Origin: Clostridiales bacterium
GTDB lineage: Bacteria; Bacillota; Clostridia; Oscillospirales; Oscillospiraceae
Reading direction: 5' to 3'
Assembly (NCBI GenBank): GCA_019421525.1
Contig: JAHZFC010000043.1
Location: 1-14,095, forward strand
Length of the DNA: 14,095 nt
Under the pieces are notes generated by a model. The model did no database searches. It saw only the letters and a program-made list of their open reading frames with translations, and had not been told where the DNA came from. A program made the translations under genes and the position numbers. This document shows, in pieces, positions 1 through 6,693 of this stretch (its first letter is position 1; each line of letters opens with the position of its first letter).

Positions 1-15
1 TTGATATAGGAATAC

Positions 16-642
16 ATGATCTGCGCGGTCAATGAAAGGGGCGGCATCTCCAGCCTCAGCACCGAGAAGCTGGTGTGTCTGGTGGCCGCCGGGCTGCTGG
101 ACCTGCGCCTGGCGGGCTGCCTGGCCATCGAGGGGAAGAAGGCGTGGACATCGGCCCCACTGCCGGAGGACCGCGCCTATCTCAGGAGCCTGTACGACTT
201 TGTGGGGGAGAAACCTAAGACGTTGGAGAAGATCGTGGAGGCATACGCCTACACTGTCACCGACAAGCGGCTGGCCGAGCTGACAAAGGCCGTGGGGCGG
301 TCTCTGGTGGACTTAGAGCTGGCCCAGGAGACCCGCGGGGGCCTGCTGGGGAACAGGAAGAACTTCGTCCCCACCAAGGAGGCGGTGGAGCATGTCATCG
401 ACATGGTCCGCGCGGAGCTGCTGGAGGATGTGGAGGTGACGGAGGATATCGTCGCCCTGGTGGCCCTGCTGGAGAAGGGAAAGTGTGTCAAGACCTACTT
501 TTCCGCCTATGAGCAAAAGACCATCAAGGCAAAGCTGAAGCAGATCGCTGCCGCCCCCGAGGGGGAGATGGCGGGGGAGCTGATCGGGTATGTGGAGAAT
601 ATGATGGCCATCGCCACGGGGCTGATCGCCGTCTGCTCCTGA
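16..642 (+). CDS. GPP34-family protein (Golgi phosphoprotein 3-like), possibly N-terminally truncated
   Basis: A 208-residue soluble, mostly helical protein. The run EKLVCLVAAGLLDL near residue 17, a central basic segment and the later ALVALLE segment (about residues 145-152) fit the GPP34 fold, which in eukaryotes binds phosphoinositides. The bacterial members have no settled function. The ATG at 16 is the first usable start because TAG at 7-9 is in frame; AGGA at 8-11 could serve as a weak ribosome binding site. The codons between the stop and the ATG read Glu-Tyr, which matches the E-Y that in my recollection precedes this point in relatives, so the true gene may begin upstream of the window and carry a nonsense codon (see findings). 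It is followed 12 nt later by the MerR-type gene, with which it is probably co-transcribed. The family call is good; function is unknown. Confidence 0.72.
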   Translation: MICAVNERGGISSLSTEKLVCLVAAGLLDLRLAGCLAIEGKKAWTSAPLPEDRAYLRSLYDFVGEKPKTLEKIVEAYAYTVTDKRLAELTKAVGRSLVDLELAQETRGGLLGNRKNFVPTKEAVEHVIDMVRAELLEDVEVTEDIVALVALLEKGKCVKTYFSAYEQKTIKAKLKQIAAAPEGEMAGELIGYVENMMAIATGLIAVCS

Positions 643-654
643 GGGGGCGTACCT

Positions 655-930
655 ATGTCCAGACGACGGCCGATGGAGGTCATCGAAACAGCAGAGTATG
701 TGACCATCGGCGAGCTGGCCCGGCTGACAGATGTCCGCTACAGCACCCTGAAGTTCTATACCGAGGAGGGGATGCTCCCCTTCTGTCAGGCGGAGGAAAA
801 TCTGACCCGGCGGTACCGCAGGGAGGAGAGCGTGGTCCGGCTCCAGCAGATCCGGGACCTGCGCAGGCAGGGGAAGTCTATCCAGGAGATCAAGGCCATG
901 CTGACAAAAGATCGGGAGAGCGAGCCCTGA
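655..930 (+). CDS. small MerR-family transcriptional regulator
   Basis: A 91-residue protein that is almost only a MerR DNA-binding domain. The winged helix-turn-helix runs from about residue 17 (TIGELARLTDV) to 43 (EEGMLPF), followed by the second helical pair with LRRQGKSIQEIKAML. It has no long dimerisation coiled coil and no C-terminal effector or metal-binding domain, so the inducer cannot be read from the sequence. GAGGGGG at 641-647 overlaps the stop codon of the preceding gene and sits 7 nt before this ATG, which supports the start at 655; ATG 673 is a less well placed alternative. The 12-nt spacing suggests co-transcription and perhaps translational coupling with the GPP34-like gene. 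A hairpin follows the stop. Confidence 0.85.
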   Translation: MSRRRPMEVIETAEYVTIGELARLTDVRYSTLKFYTEEGMLPFCQAEENLTRRYRREESVVRLQQIRDLRRQGKSIQEIKAMLTKDRESEP

Positions 931-943
931 TGGAAAATGATGA

Positions 944-979
944 AAGCGCCGCATGGAGACCTTGCTCCATGTGGCGCTT
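944..979. terminator. hairpin between convergent genes, candidate bidirectional terminator
   Basis: Arms 944-958 and 965-979 form a 15-bp stem with one G-U wobble and a 6-nt loop. It lies just after the MerR stop and before the end of the convergent rplM-rpsI operon. The bases after the stem on the + strand (ccttgtc) are only moderately T-rich, and on the - strand the tract is cattttcc, so intrinsic termination is plausible but weak on both sides. Confidence 0.5.
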
Positions 980-1028
980 CCTTGTCAGGGGAGCAGAGCC
1001 AGTTCCGGTGGTCGGGGAAGATCATGAT

Positions 1029-1067
1029 AAAAGCAAAAAACTGCCGCCCACTGGAGGGCGGCAGTTT
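1029..1067 (-). terminator. Rho-independent terminator of rplM-rpsI
   Basis: A perfect 12-bp stem (1038-1049 with 1056-1067) and a 6-nt loop lie 19 nt after the rpsI stop codon. On the - strand the stem is followed by ttttttgctttt, a strong U-tract. This is the main end of the ribosomal operon transcript. Confidence 0.93.
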
Positions 1068-1085
1068 GAAGGACCGAGGATAAGA

Positions 1086-1490
1086 TCAGCGTTTGCTGAA
1101 CTGGGGCGCGCGACGGGCTGCCTTGAGACCGTACTTCTTGCGCTCCTTCATGCGAGGGTCGCGGGTGAGGAAGCCGGCGGCCTTCAGGCTGGTGCGGAAC
1201 TCGGGGTCCATCTCCAGCAGGGCGCGGGCGATGCCGTGGCGCAGAGCGCCGGCCTGGCCGGTGACGCCGCCGCCGGTGACGGTGGCTTCCACGTCCACCT
1301 TGCCGATGGTGCCGGTGGTGTTCAGGGGCTGACGGACCACCATCTTCAGGGTCTCCAGGCCGAAGTACTCCTCGATGTCACGGCCGTTGATGGTGATGGC
1401 GCCGGTGCCGTTGGGGATCAGATGGACGCGGGCCACGGAGGACTTCCGGCGGCCGGTGCCGTAATGATAAGGCTTTTTGCTCTTGTACAT
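1086..1490 (-). CDS. rpsI: 30S ribosomal protein S9 (uS9)
   Basis: A 134-residue protein of normal length for uS9. The N-terminus contains [13 protein letters not shown]. The middle holds the family segment with R-Q-P-L near NTTG and the Gly-rich [21 protein letters not shown]. The end is the basic tail RRAPQFSKR, whose last residues reach the P-site tRNA anticodon in the small subunit. AAGGAGG at 1500-1506 sits 9 nt before the ATG and overlaps the TAA of rplM (1505-1507), so translation of the two genes is likely coupled; only 14 nt separate them. The protein belongs to the 30S head. Confidence 0.98.
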   Translation of the reverse strand: MYKSKKPYHYGTGRRKSSVARVHLIPNGTGAITINGRDIEEYFGLETLKMVVRQPLNTTGTIGKVDVEATVTGGGVTGQAGALRHGIARALLEMDPEFRTSLKAAGFLTRDPRMKERKKYGLKAARRAPQFSKR

Positions 1491-1504
1491 GTTCGGTTAC
1501 CTCC

Positions 1505-1936
1505 TTATTCCGCAGTCCAGGCCTCGGGCTTCTGAGCGGCGTGCTTGTGCTCGCTGCCGCGATAGACATTCAGGCGGGTCAGGGAATCCTTGGTGACGAT
1601 GTTGCGGGGCATCATGCCGCGCACGGCCACACGCATGGCCAGCTCGGGCTTCTCCTGCATGAGGATGCGGTACTTGGTCTCCTTCAGGCCGCCCACCCAG
1701 CCGGAGTGAGTGCGGTAATACTTCTGCTCGGCCTTCTTGCCGGTGAGGACAGCCTTCTCGGCGTTGATGATGACCACGAAATCACCGCAGTCAGCGTGGG
1801 GGGTGTACTCGGGCTTGTGCTTGCCGCGCAGCAGGACAGCGGCGGTGGCGGCAGTCTTGCCCAGGGGCTTGCCGGCAGCATCGAGGATATACCACTTGCG
1901 CTCGATGTTGCCCTTTTTTGCCATGAACGTAGACAT
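1505..1936 (-). CDS. rplM: 50S ribosomal protein L13 (uL13)
   Basis: A 143-residue protein with the uL13 landmarks ERKWYILDAAGKPLGK, LLRGKHKPEYTP, DCGDFVVIINAEK, the THSGWVGGLK segment and MMPRN. It is an early-assembling 50S protein. GGAGG at 1945-1949 lies 8 nt before the ATG at 1936, which favours the start MSTFMAKKG over the internal ATG at 1924. It is first in the two-gene operon with rpsI and is read from a consensus promoter about 70 nt upstream, with a hairpin at the start of the mRNA. Confidence 0.98.
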   Translation of the reverse strand: MSTFMAKKGNIERKWYILDAAGKPLGKTAATAAVLLRGKHKPEYTPHADCGDFVVIINAEKAVLTGKKAEQKYYRTHSGWVGGLKETKYRILMQEKPELAMRVAVRGMMPRNIVTKDSLTRLNVYRGSEHKHAAQKPEAWTAE

Positions 1937-1983
1937 GGTCAGGACCTCCGTTTATGATAAATTTATTCTAAAACAGTTGGAAA

Positions 1984-2005
1984 GCTCCGCTTTACAAAAC
2001 GGAGC
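1984..2005 (-). promoter_or_regulatory. rplM: 5'-end hairpin of the rplM-rpsI mRNA, possible ribosomal-protein leader
   Basis: GCTCCG at 1984-1989 pairs with CGGAGC at 2000-2005. Three more A-T pairs can form inside if one base bulges. The predicted transcription start lies at about 2006, so the hairpin would be at the extreme 5' end of an approximately 70-nt leader. Low-GC Gram-positives have a described L13 leader upstream of rplM (Rfam L13_leader). This position fits, but I cannot confirm the consensus. Confidence 0.45.
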
Positions 2006-2012
2006 ATGATGT

Positions 2013-2041
2013 ATTATAATGCCTTGTCCAGAACATGTCAA
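2013..2041 (-). promoter_or_regulatory. sigma-A promoter of rplM-rpsI
   Basis: On the - strand TTGACA (2036-2041), a 17-nt spacer and TATAAT (2013-2018) match the sigma-A consensus at all twelve positions with optimal spacing. Transcription should start near 2006. A perfect promoter suits a highly expressed ribosomal operon. Confidence 0.93.
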
Positions 2042-2075
2042 CCAAAAAAACGGAAAAAATCGTTCTGCGCGAAAA

Positions 2076-2135
2076 ATACTCGTAAAATCTCTGGGATACT
2101 CAAAAAATCTCTTAAATACTCGTTTTTGATTTGAC
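2076..2135. repeat. 20-bp-period tandem repeat upstream of ttcA
   Basis: The hexamer ATACTC occurs at 2076, 2096 and 2116, exactly 20 bp apart. The first two units also share AAAATCTCT in register and agree at about 15-16 of 20 positions; the third keeps ATACTCGT and then diverges. The array lies in the AT-rich divergent region between the rplM promoter and the ttcA start. Spacing of two helical turns is compatible with phased protein binding. I see no convincing consensus promoter for ttcA here. Confidence 0.6.
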
Positions 2136-2151
2136 CTTTGGAGGGGATATC

Positions 2152-2904
2152 ATGCAACAGATATTGTCCCATATGCGCCGGTGCGTGGAGGACTATGACA
2201 TGATCCAGGCGGGAGACCGCATCGCCGTGGGGGTGTCCGGCGGCAAGGATTCCCTCACCCTGCTGTACGCCATGGCCAGGCTCCGGGGATTCTATCCCCT
2301 GCCCTTTGAGCTGCACGCCGTCACCGTACACCCCGGCGTGCCGGAGATGGACTTTGCGCCGGTACAAAAGCTGTGTGAGGAGCTGGAGGTGCCCTACCAC
2401 CTGCTCCAGACGGAGATCTTCCACATCATCTTTGATCTGCGGAAGGAAAAGAACCCCTGCTCCATGTGCGCCAAGATGCGCCGGGGGGCCATCCACAACG
2501 CCATGGGAGAGCTGGGGCTGAACAAGATCGCCCTGGGACACCACTTTGACGACGCGGTGGAGACCTTTTTCCTGTCCCTGTTTTATGAGGGGCGGCTGTC
2601 CTGTTTCCAGCCGGTGACCTATCTGGACCGAACAGGCATCACCCAGATCCGGCCCCTGCTGTACTGCGGGGAGGGGATGATCCGCAACGCCGCCCTGCGC
2701 CACCACCTGCCCATCGTCCACAACCCCTGCCCGGCGGACGGCAACACCCGGCGGCAGGAGGTGAAGGAGCTGGTGGCCAGCCTGTCCCAGCAGTATCCCC
2801 GGCTGAAGGACTATGTGTTCGGGGCCATGCAGCGCCTGCCCCTGCCGGAGTGGGGGCCCAGAGAGTACCGGAGGAGGCCCCTGAGCGAGGAGGAGCCCAA
2901 GTGA
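2152..2904 (+). CDS. ttcA: tRNA 2-thiocytidine biosynthesis protein TtcA-like (PP-loop ATPase)
   Basis: A 250-residue cytoplasmic N-type ATP pyrophosphatase. The PP-loop SGGKDS is at residues 29-34. CSMC gives C103 and C106, GHHFDD is at 130-134, and C193 lies in NPCPADGN. In TtcA two Cys of a CxxC and a third Cys hold a 4Fe-4S cluster used to put sulfur on C32 of certain tRNAs, and the same three positions are present here. GGAGGGG at 2140-2146 sits 5 nt before ATG 2152, which sets this start; an in-frame TTG at 2131 would place the ribosome site inside the gene and is rejected. The gene stands alone on + and diverges from rplM. Other PP-loop families (TilS, TtuA) are less likely because of the CxxC spacing and the NPCPADG motif. 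Confidence 0.9.
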   Translation: MQQILSHMRRCVEDYDMIQAGDRIAVGVSGGKDSLTLLYAMARLRGFYPLPFELHAVTVHPGVPEMDFAPVQKLCEELEVPYHLLQTEIFHIIFDLRKEKNPCSMCAKMRRGAIHNAMGELGLNKIALGHHFDDAVETFFLSLFYEGRLSCFQPVTYLDRTGITQIRPLLYCGEGMIRNAALRHHLPIVHNPCPADGNTRRQEVKELVASLSQQYPRLKDYVFGAMQRLPLPEWGPREYRRRPLSEEEPK

Positions 2905-2905
2905 T

Positions 2906-2943
2906 AGATCAGCCGTTCCGCAAGCTTGCGGAACGGCTGATCT
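2906..2943. terminator. 38-nt perfect palindrome after ttcA, candidate bidirectional transcript end
   Basis: Positions 2906-2924 and 2925-2943 are exact reverse complements, centred on AAGCTT. As RNA this gives a 17-bp stem with an AGCT loop. It begins one base after the ttcA stop and lies between convergent units. Neither side has a U-tract, so it may stop transcription with help, stabilise the 3' end, or be a mobile palindromic repeat. Confidence 0.5.
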
Positions 2944-2956
2944 GCATGATGGGGAC

Positions 2957-2995
2957 AAGAAGAAAATTACACCTCCTGGGGGCAGAGCCCAGGTG
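2957..2995 (-). terminator. probable Rho-independent terminator of the lipoprotein operon
   Basis: CCTGGG (2975-2980) pairs with CCCAGG (2988-2993), and the stem can be lengthened by CAC/GTG pairs with a small bulge. On the - strand it is followed by taattttcttcttg. It lies about 37 nt after the stop of the last lipoprotein gene. Confidence 0.6.
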
Positions 2996-3031
2996 GACAA
3001 ATATTTGGGGAAACATGTTCCCAGTCCCCCG

Positions 3032-4009
3032 CTACATCCCGTAGTTGGCCCGGAGGACCTGGGTCCATTGTCCGTCCACAAGGGAATAGGCCAACTGGGA
3101 GCCGCCCTCCCACTGCTTTTCCCGGAAGATCAGCTCGCACTGGCCGTCCCCGTCCAGATCAGCGGCGAGCAGGTCCGAGACGGTGAAGTGGGCGGTCACA
3201 TCGTCGGTATAGTCGATGGATCGGGAGCAGACGAGGCTGGTCTGGCCGTCATCAGTGAGGAGAAGGGCGTAGAAGATGGGATCGCCCTCCTCCAGGGTGA
3301 GGTAGCCGGTGTCATCGATGGGGACCTGGATAAGCTCCAGCATTTCCTCCAGACCATCTCCATCCATGTCGGCCGCCCAGCTCTGCCGGGAGACCCGGCT
3401 CAGGTCGCAGGAGATACCGGCCTGTGCAAGGGCCTGAGAGGCGGTCTCATCGGACAGGAGGGCGCCGGTCTCGGTCAGGGGCAGGGCAGATAACGCTGCA
3501 TTGGATAACAGCTGGTAGGTCTGGCCGTCGAACAGAGCATAAAATCCGTAGGTGGGGACAGGGATCTGGGCCGCATCCCCGGTGAGCTGGGCGGGCAGGG
3601 CCATGATGAAGTAGTCCCCCTCGATGACACCGTAGGGCTCCAGGAGGGAGGCGGCCTGCGCCGGGTCGTCGAAGGCGCCGGGTCCGTCGGCCACGAAGAA
3701 GCGCACCGCCCCCAGCGCCTCTCCCCAGGGGTCAAGATAGTCGCGGTCAAACAGCTCCCCCAGGGCAAAGCCGCCGTCCGCGGCGGAACGCCAATGGCCG
3801 CCGGACCAGCTGCCCAGGAAGGTACCGTCCGCGAAAAAGTACCGGACGTCCTCGGGCAGGGCGATGGTGGGGACAGGGGGATCGGTGGTCACGATCTCAG
3901 AGGGGGTGGGGCTGGGGTCCGGGGAGGGGGACTCCACGGCGGGCTGGCCGCAGGCGGCCAGGGCCAGCAGCAGGGCCAGGGACGAGAGCAGGACAAGCAG
4001 GCGTTTCAT
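3032..4009 (-). CDS. lipoprotein with paired DxDxDG loops, function unknown
   Basis: A 325-residue predicted lipoprotein. It has a signal peptide (MKRLLVLL then a hydrophobic core), lipobox LALAAC with the lipidated Cys at 20, and a Pro/Ser-rich linker at about 22-47. The mature part is acidic. DMDGDG at 214-219 and DLDGDG at 284-289 are each followed by a hydrophobic acidic strand (LEEMLEL, CELIF). This DxDxDG pattern is typical of calcium-binding loops in FG-GAP/VCBS-like repeats and dockerin-like loops, so an extracellular calcium-stabilised fold is inferred. AGGAGG at 4020-4025 lies 10 nt before the ATG. It is the last gene of the operon, 44 nt after the 435-residue lipoprotein. Its linker DNA (3909-3946) resembles that of the neighbour (5264-5301) at about 33 of 38 bases. 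No named family is recognised. Confidence 0.8.
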   Translation of the reverse strand: MKRLLVLLSSLALLLALAACGQPAVESPSPDPSPTPSEIVTTDPPVPTIALPEDVRYFFADGTFLGSWSGGHWRSAADGGFALGELFDRDYLDPWGEALGAVRFFVADGPGAFDDPAQAASLLEPYGVIEGDYFIMALPAQLTGDAAQIPVPTYGFYALFDGQTYQLLSNAALSALPLTETGALLSDETASQALAQAGISCDLSRVSRQSWAADMDGDGLEEMLELIQVPIDDTGYLTLEEGDPIFYALLLTDDGQTSLVCSRSIDYTDDVTAHFTVSDLLAADLDGDGQCELIFREKQWEGGSQLAYSLVDGQWTQVLRANYGM

Positions 4010-4053
4010 GATATAAGTTCCTCCTGGTGACAGGGAAGTTTGGCGGGAGACCG

Positions 4054-5361
4054 TCAGTCGTCGGCGGGCAGGTCCAGGCTGCTCCAGCGGGGGATGCGCA
4101 GCAGGTCATTGCCCTCCAGGTCGCACAGATGGTAGAAGCCTTCGCTGACGTAGAGCAGGCGGTCCCCGAACTGGGAGACGGAGTAGTCCTGGGCGGTGAG
4201 CACCGCCTGGCCGTCCCGGTCCAGGACGGTGGTGCGGCTGTGGACATAGTCCTGGTCGTAGACGGTATAGGTCAGCAGGGAGGGGGTGTCCCCGCACTGC
4301 TGCCAGAGGAAGGAGAGCACCTCGGTCTGGGAGAAGAGGACGCTGCCCTCCAGGTCGGTGACCACGCTCTGGGTCTGGTCGTCCCCGGTGAAGATGCTGG
4401 GGCGGAAGATGACCCGGTCCCCGTTGATGTCGGGGTAGTCGCAGCCGTCGGGCATCTGGAAGGTGTGGTCCGGGCCGCCGTCGGGGTGGATGGTGATGAC
4501 GCCGTCGGCCTGCTCGTACCAGCCGCCGGTGTAATAGCCCACGCCGTCCTCATAGGGGATGTCCTGGGGGTAGTCGGCGGGGGCCTGGTCCAGCACCTGG
4601 CCGGTGCGCAGGTCCACATAGAGGTAGTCGGGCCAGCCGTCGTCGTTCCACTGGGTGATGTAGCGCAGATAGGGCCCGCCGGCGACGGCCTCCTCCCAGT
4701 AGTACGCCTGGGGGACCAGGCCGGGCAGGGGGATGTCCCCGGCGGCCCAGCGCCAGCGCTCCTGCCCGTCCAGGCCCACCATGACCACGTCGCCCTCCAG
4801 GTCGAAGAGCAGGGCGCCCAGCTCAGACTGGCAGATGACGGCGGAGTAGGCCAGCCCGGTGTACCAGGAGCCGTCCAGGGCGGCCAGGCCGTAGCGGTCG
4901 TAGAAGTAGCCGGCCTCGTCAGGGCGCTTGTCCGGGTCGATGCCGGCCTTGCGCAGAAGGAGCACCGGGGCATGGATGTTCTGATAGACGCCGTAGTCGT
5001 AGTAGGTCAGGGGCTGGACCTCCAGGAACACCGGGTCGGTGACGAGAACGCCGTCCCGGGTGGCCAGGCCATAGGTCCAGTTGGTGCCCCAGCCCTCGGC
5101 GCTGGCCTCCCCGCCGATGTAGGGGACCAGCTGGCCGTAATCGTCTGAGGGGATGAGGTCGTCGGTGTAGCCCTCGTACCAGCGGCTGACCAGGGGGGCG
5201 GGGCGCTCGGTGAGGGCGTCCCAGTGGGTGGTCACCTGATAGGAGGGGGCGGGGGAGGCCTCCGGGCTGGGGTCCGGAGAGGGGCTTTCCACAGCGGGCT
5301 GCTGGCAGCCGGCCAGCAGCGCAAGGGCCAGGACAGGGGCGGCCAGGCGAAGCGCTTTCAC
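4054..5361 (-). CDS. large surface lipoprotein, possibly WG-repeat or propeller-like
   Basis: A 435-residue predicted lipoprotein with lipobox LLAGC (Cys 19) and a Pro/Ser/Ala linker at 22-40. The mature domain is rich in Trp, Tyr, Asp and Gly. It has recurring short units such as YGLATRDGVLVTDPVF (about 97-112) and YGLAALDGSWYTGL (about 157-170), then several L-x-G-x turns, recalling WG-type or beta-propeller repeats; I cannot assign a family. The start is GTG 5361, one base after the TGA of the PstS-like gene, with GGAGG at 5371-5375 (9-nt spacing), so the two are translationally coupled. Residues 41-85 closely match residues 35-82 of the short lipoprotein at 6367-6630. It is secreted and membrane-anchored; its ligand is unknown. 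Confidence 0.8.
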   Translation of the reverse strand: MKALRLAAPVLALALLAGCQQPAVESPSPDPSPEASPAPSYQVTTHWDALTERPAPLVSRWYEGYTDDLIPSDDYGQLVPYIGGEASAEGWGTNWTYGLATRDGVLVTDPVFLEVQPLTYYDYGVYQNIHAPVLLLRKAGIDPDKRPDEAGYFYDRYGLAALDGSWYTGLAYSAVICQSELGALLFDLEGDVVMVGLDGQERWRWAAGDIPLPGLVPQAYYWEEAVAGGPYLRYITQWNDDGWPDYLYVDLRTGQVLDQAPADYPQDIPYEDGVGYYTGGWYEQADGVITIHPDGGPDHTFQMPDGCDYPDINGDRVIFRPSIFTGDDQTQSVVTDLEGSVLFSQTEVLSFLWQQCGDTPSLLTYTVYDQDYVHSRTTVLDRDGQAVLTAQDYSVSQFGDRLLYVSEGFYHLCDLEGNDLLRIPRWSSLDLPADD

Positions 5362-5362
5362 G

Positions 5363-6292
5363 TCAGCCCACCTCCAGCACGGAGGCGTAGCCCAGCTGGG
5401 ACACCAGTTTCTGGCCGTCCTCGCTCAAGATCCAGTGGTAGAGGATGGAGGTCAGGTCGTCATCGGGGGTGTCGGCGGCCATGACCACATAGTAGGCGTT
5501 GCGGAAGGGGTAGCTCCCGTCCCGGATGGTCTGGGTGGTGGGGGCCACGCCGTCGATCTGGAGCAGCTTGAGGCCCTGGGCCATCTCCATGTCGTTGGCG
5601 TAGTAGTACACGGAGTAGCCGATGGCGCTGGCGGAGTTGTCATAGCTGCGCACCGCCTCCATGAGGGTGCCCATCTCGCTGAGCATATAGCCCTCGGGTG
5701 GATCCATCATCTCCAGCTCGCCCATGACCAGCTTCTTCATCAGGGCCTGGCTGCCGGCGTCCTCGTTGCGCTGGAAGGGGACGATCTCCAGGTCCTCGCC
5801 CCCCACCTCTTTCCAGTTGGTGATCTCGCCGGTGTAGATGCCCTGGAGCTGCTCCAGGGTGAGGGAGTCCACCGGGTTGTCCGCGTTGACCACGAACACC
5901 AGGCCGTCGTTGGCGAAGGTGTCGATGGACGCCTCGAAGCCGGCCTCGTCCATCTCGTCGTAGACGGAGGCGTTGGGCTCCCCCACGATGAGCAGGTCTG
6001 CCTCCCCGGCCATCAGGGCCCGGAAGGAGGCGGTGGTGCGGGAGAACTGGATGAGGTCGGCCACGTCGTCCTCGCTCTCCCCCAGCAGGACAGAGGCGAT
6101 GGCACGGCCCAGGGGGGCGGTGGAGGTGGAGCCGTCCAGCCGGGGGAAGTTGTCCCGGGTGAAGGTGACGGTCTCAGGGGAAGGGGAGGGAGCGGGCTCG
6201 TCGGGATCGGTCTGGGCAGGCTGCTGGCAGGCAGCCAGGGACAGGAGCAGGGCCGCGGATGTGAAGGCGGCAAGCAGTCGTTTCGTGTTCAT
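5363..6292 (-). CDS. PstS-like phosphate/anion-binding lipoprotein
   Basis: A 309-residue periplasmic-binding-protein-like lipoprotein. The signal peptide ends in lipobox LSLAAC (Cys 22), followed by a Pro/Ser linker. DGSTSTAP at 53-60 matches the first anion-binding loop of PstS, and YTGEITNWKEVGG at 153-165 is the family signature. An Arg at 175 followed by AGS at 179-181 stands where PstS usually has R...SGS, and YPFRNAYYVV (261-270) is also typical. The known family role is capture of phosphate for an ABC importer, but no pstC, pstA or pstB lies in this window, so this may be an orphan binding or sensing protein. AAGGAGG at 6301-6307, 8 nt before ATG 6292, selects this start over in-frame codons upstream. 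It lies between the truncated and the large lipoprotein genes in one operon. Confidence 0.85.
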   Translation of the reverse strand: MNTKRLLAAFTSAALLLSLAACQQPAQTDPDEPAPSPSPETVTFTRDNFPRLDGSTSTAPLGRAIASVLLGESEDDVADLIQFSRTTASFRALMAGEADLLIVGEPNASVYDEMDEAGFEASIDTFANDGLVFVVNADNPVDSLTLEQLQGIYTGEITNWKEVGGEDLEIVPFQRNEDAGSQALMKKLVMGELEMMDPPEGYMLSEMGTLMEAVRSYDNSASAIGYSVYYYANDMEMAQGLKLLQIDGVAPTTQTIRDGSYPFRNAYYVVMAADTPDDDLTSILYHWILSEDGQKLVSQLGYASVLEVG

Positions 6293-6366
6293 GTCATGTT
6301 CCTCCTTAACATGCAGGTGGATGGTACGGGTAACTGCCGCGGGGCAGAAGGGGGGACGCAAAATGG

Positions 6367-6630
6367 TCAGTCCGGCTGGTAGCTCTCCCCGCCGATGTAG
6401 GGGACCAGAGGGCCGTAGTCCTGTGAGGGGATGAGGTCGTCCGGGTCCTCCTCATACCAGTGATGGGCGAGGTAGGGAGAGGGCTCCGGCTCGTCCTCCA
6501 GGGCGTCCCAGTGGACGGTCACCTGGCGGGAGGGGGAGGGCTGGGCGCTGGGGACGGAGCTCTCCTCAGCGGACGGCTGGCAGCCGGACAGAAGTGCCAG
6601 GGCCAGGACAAGGGGGAGCAGCCGCCGCAC
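6367..6630 (-). CDS. short lipoprotein, truncated paralogue of the 435-residue lipoprotein
   Basis: An 87-residue product with a signal peptide, lipobox LLSGC (Cys 17), a Ser/Pro linker and then a segment matching residues 41-85 of the lipoprotein at 4054-5361. The shared elements are QVTxHWDAL, DDLIPSxDYG and LVPYIGGE. Identity ends right after GGE, and the reading frame stops five residues later. At DNA level, about 56 of 63 bases agree between 6385-6447 and 5107-5169. It is therefore a duplicated N-terminus, either a pseudogene-like remnant or a short lipopeptide. The start is probably GTG 6630 with a modest GGAAGG-type site upstream. It is the first gene of the operon, 74 nt before the PstS-like gene. 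Confidence 0.65.
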   Translation of the reverse strand: MRRLLPLVLALALLSGCQPSAEESSVPSAQPSPSRQVTVHWDALEDEPEPSPYLAHHWYEEDPDDLIPSQDYGPLVPYIGGESYQPD

Positions 6631-6693
6631 AGGGCATCACCTTCCTTTTCTTTAGACGGAGCGGAGGGCGGGATGGTTCCACCCTACAATATC

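Noticed and set aside
930..1535. Open frame on + starting at the MerR stop codon
   Set aside because: It runs through the hairpin, the rpsI terminator and rpsI in antisense, and has no plausible product.
4027..6382. Open frames on + opposite the lipoprotein genes
   Set aside because: Low-complexity Gly/Val/Ala shadow frames. The - strand frames have signal peptides, lipoboxes and ribosome binding sites.
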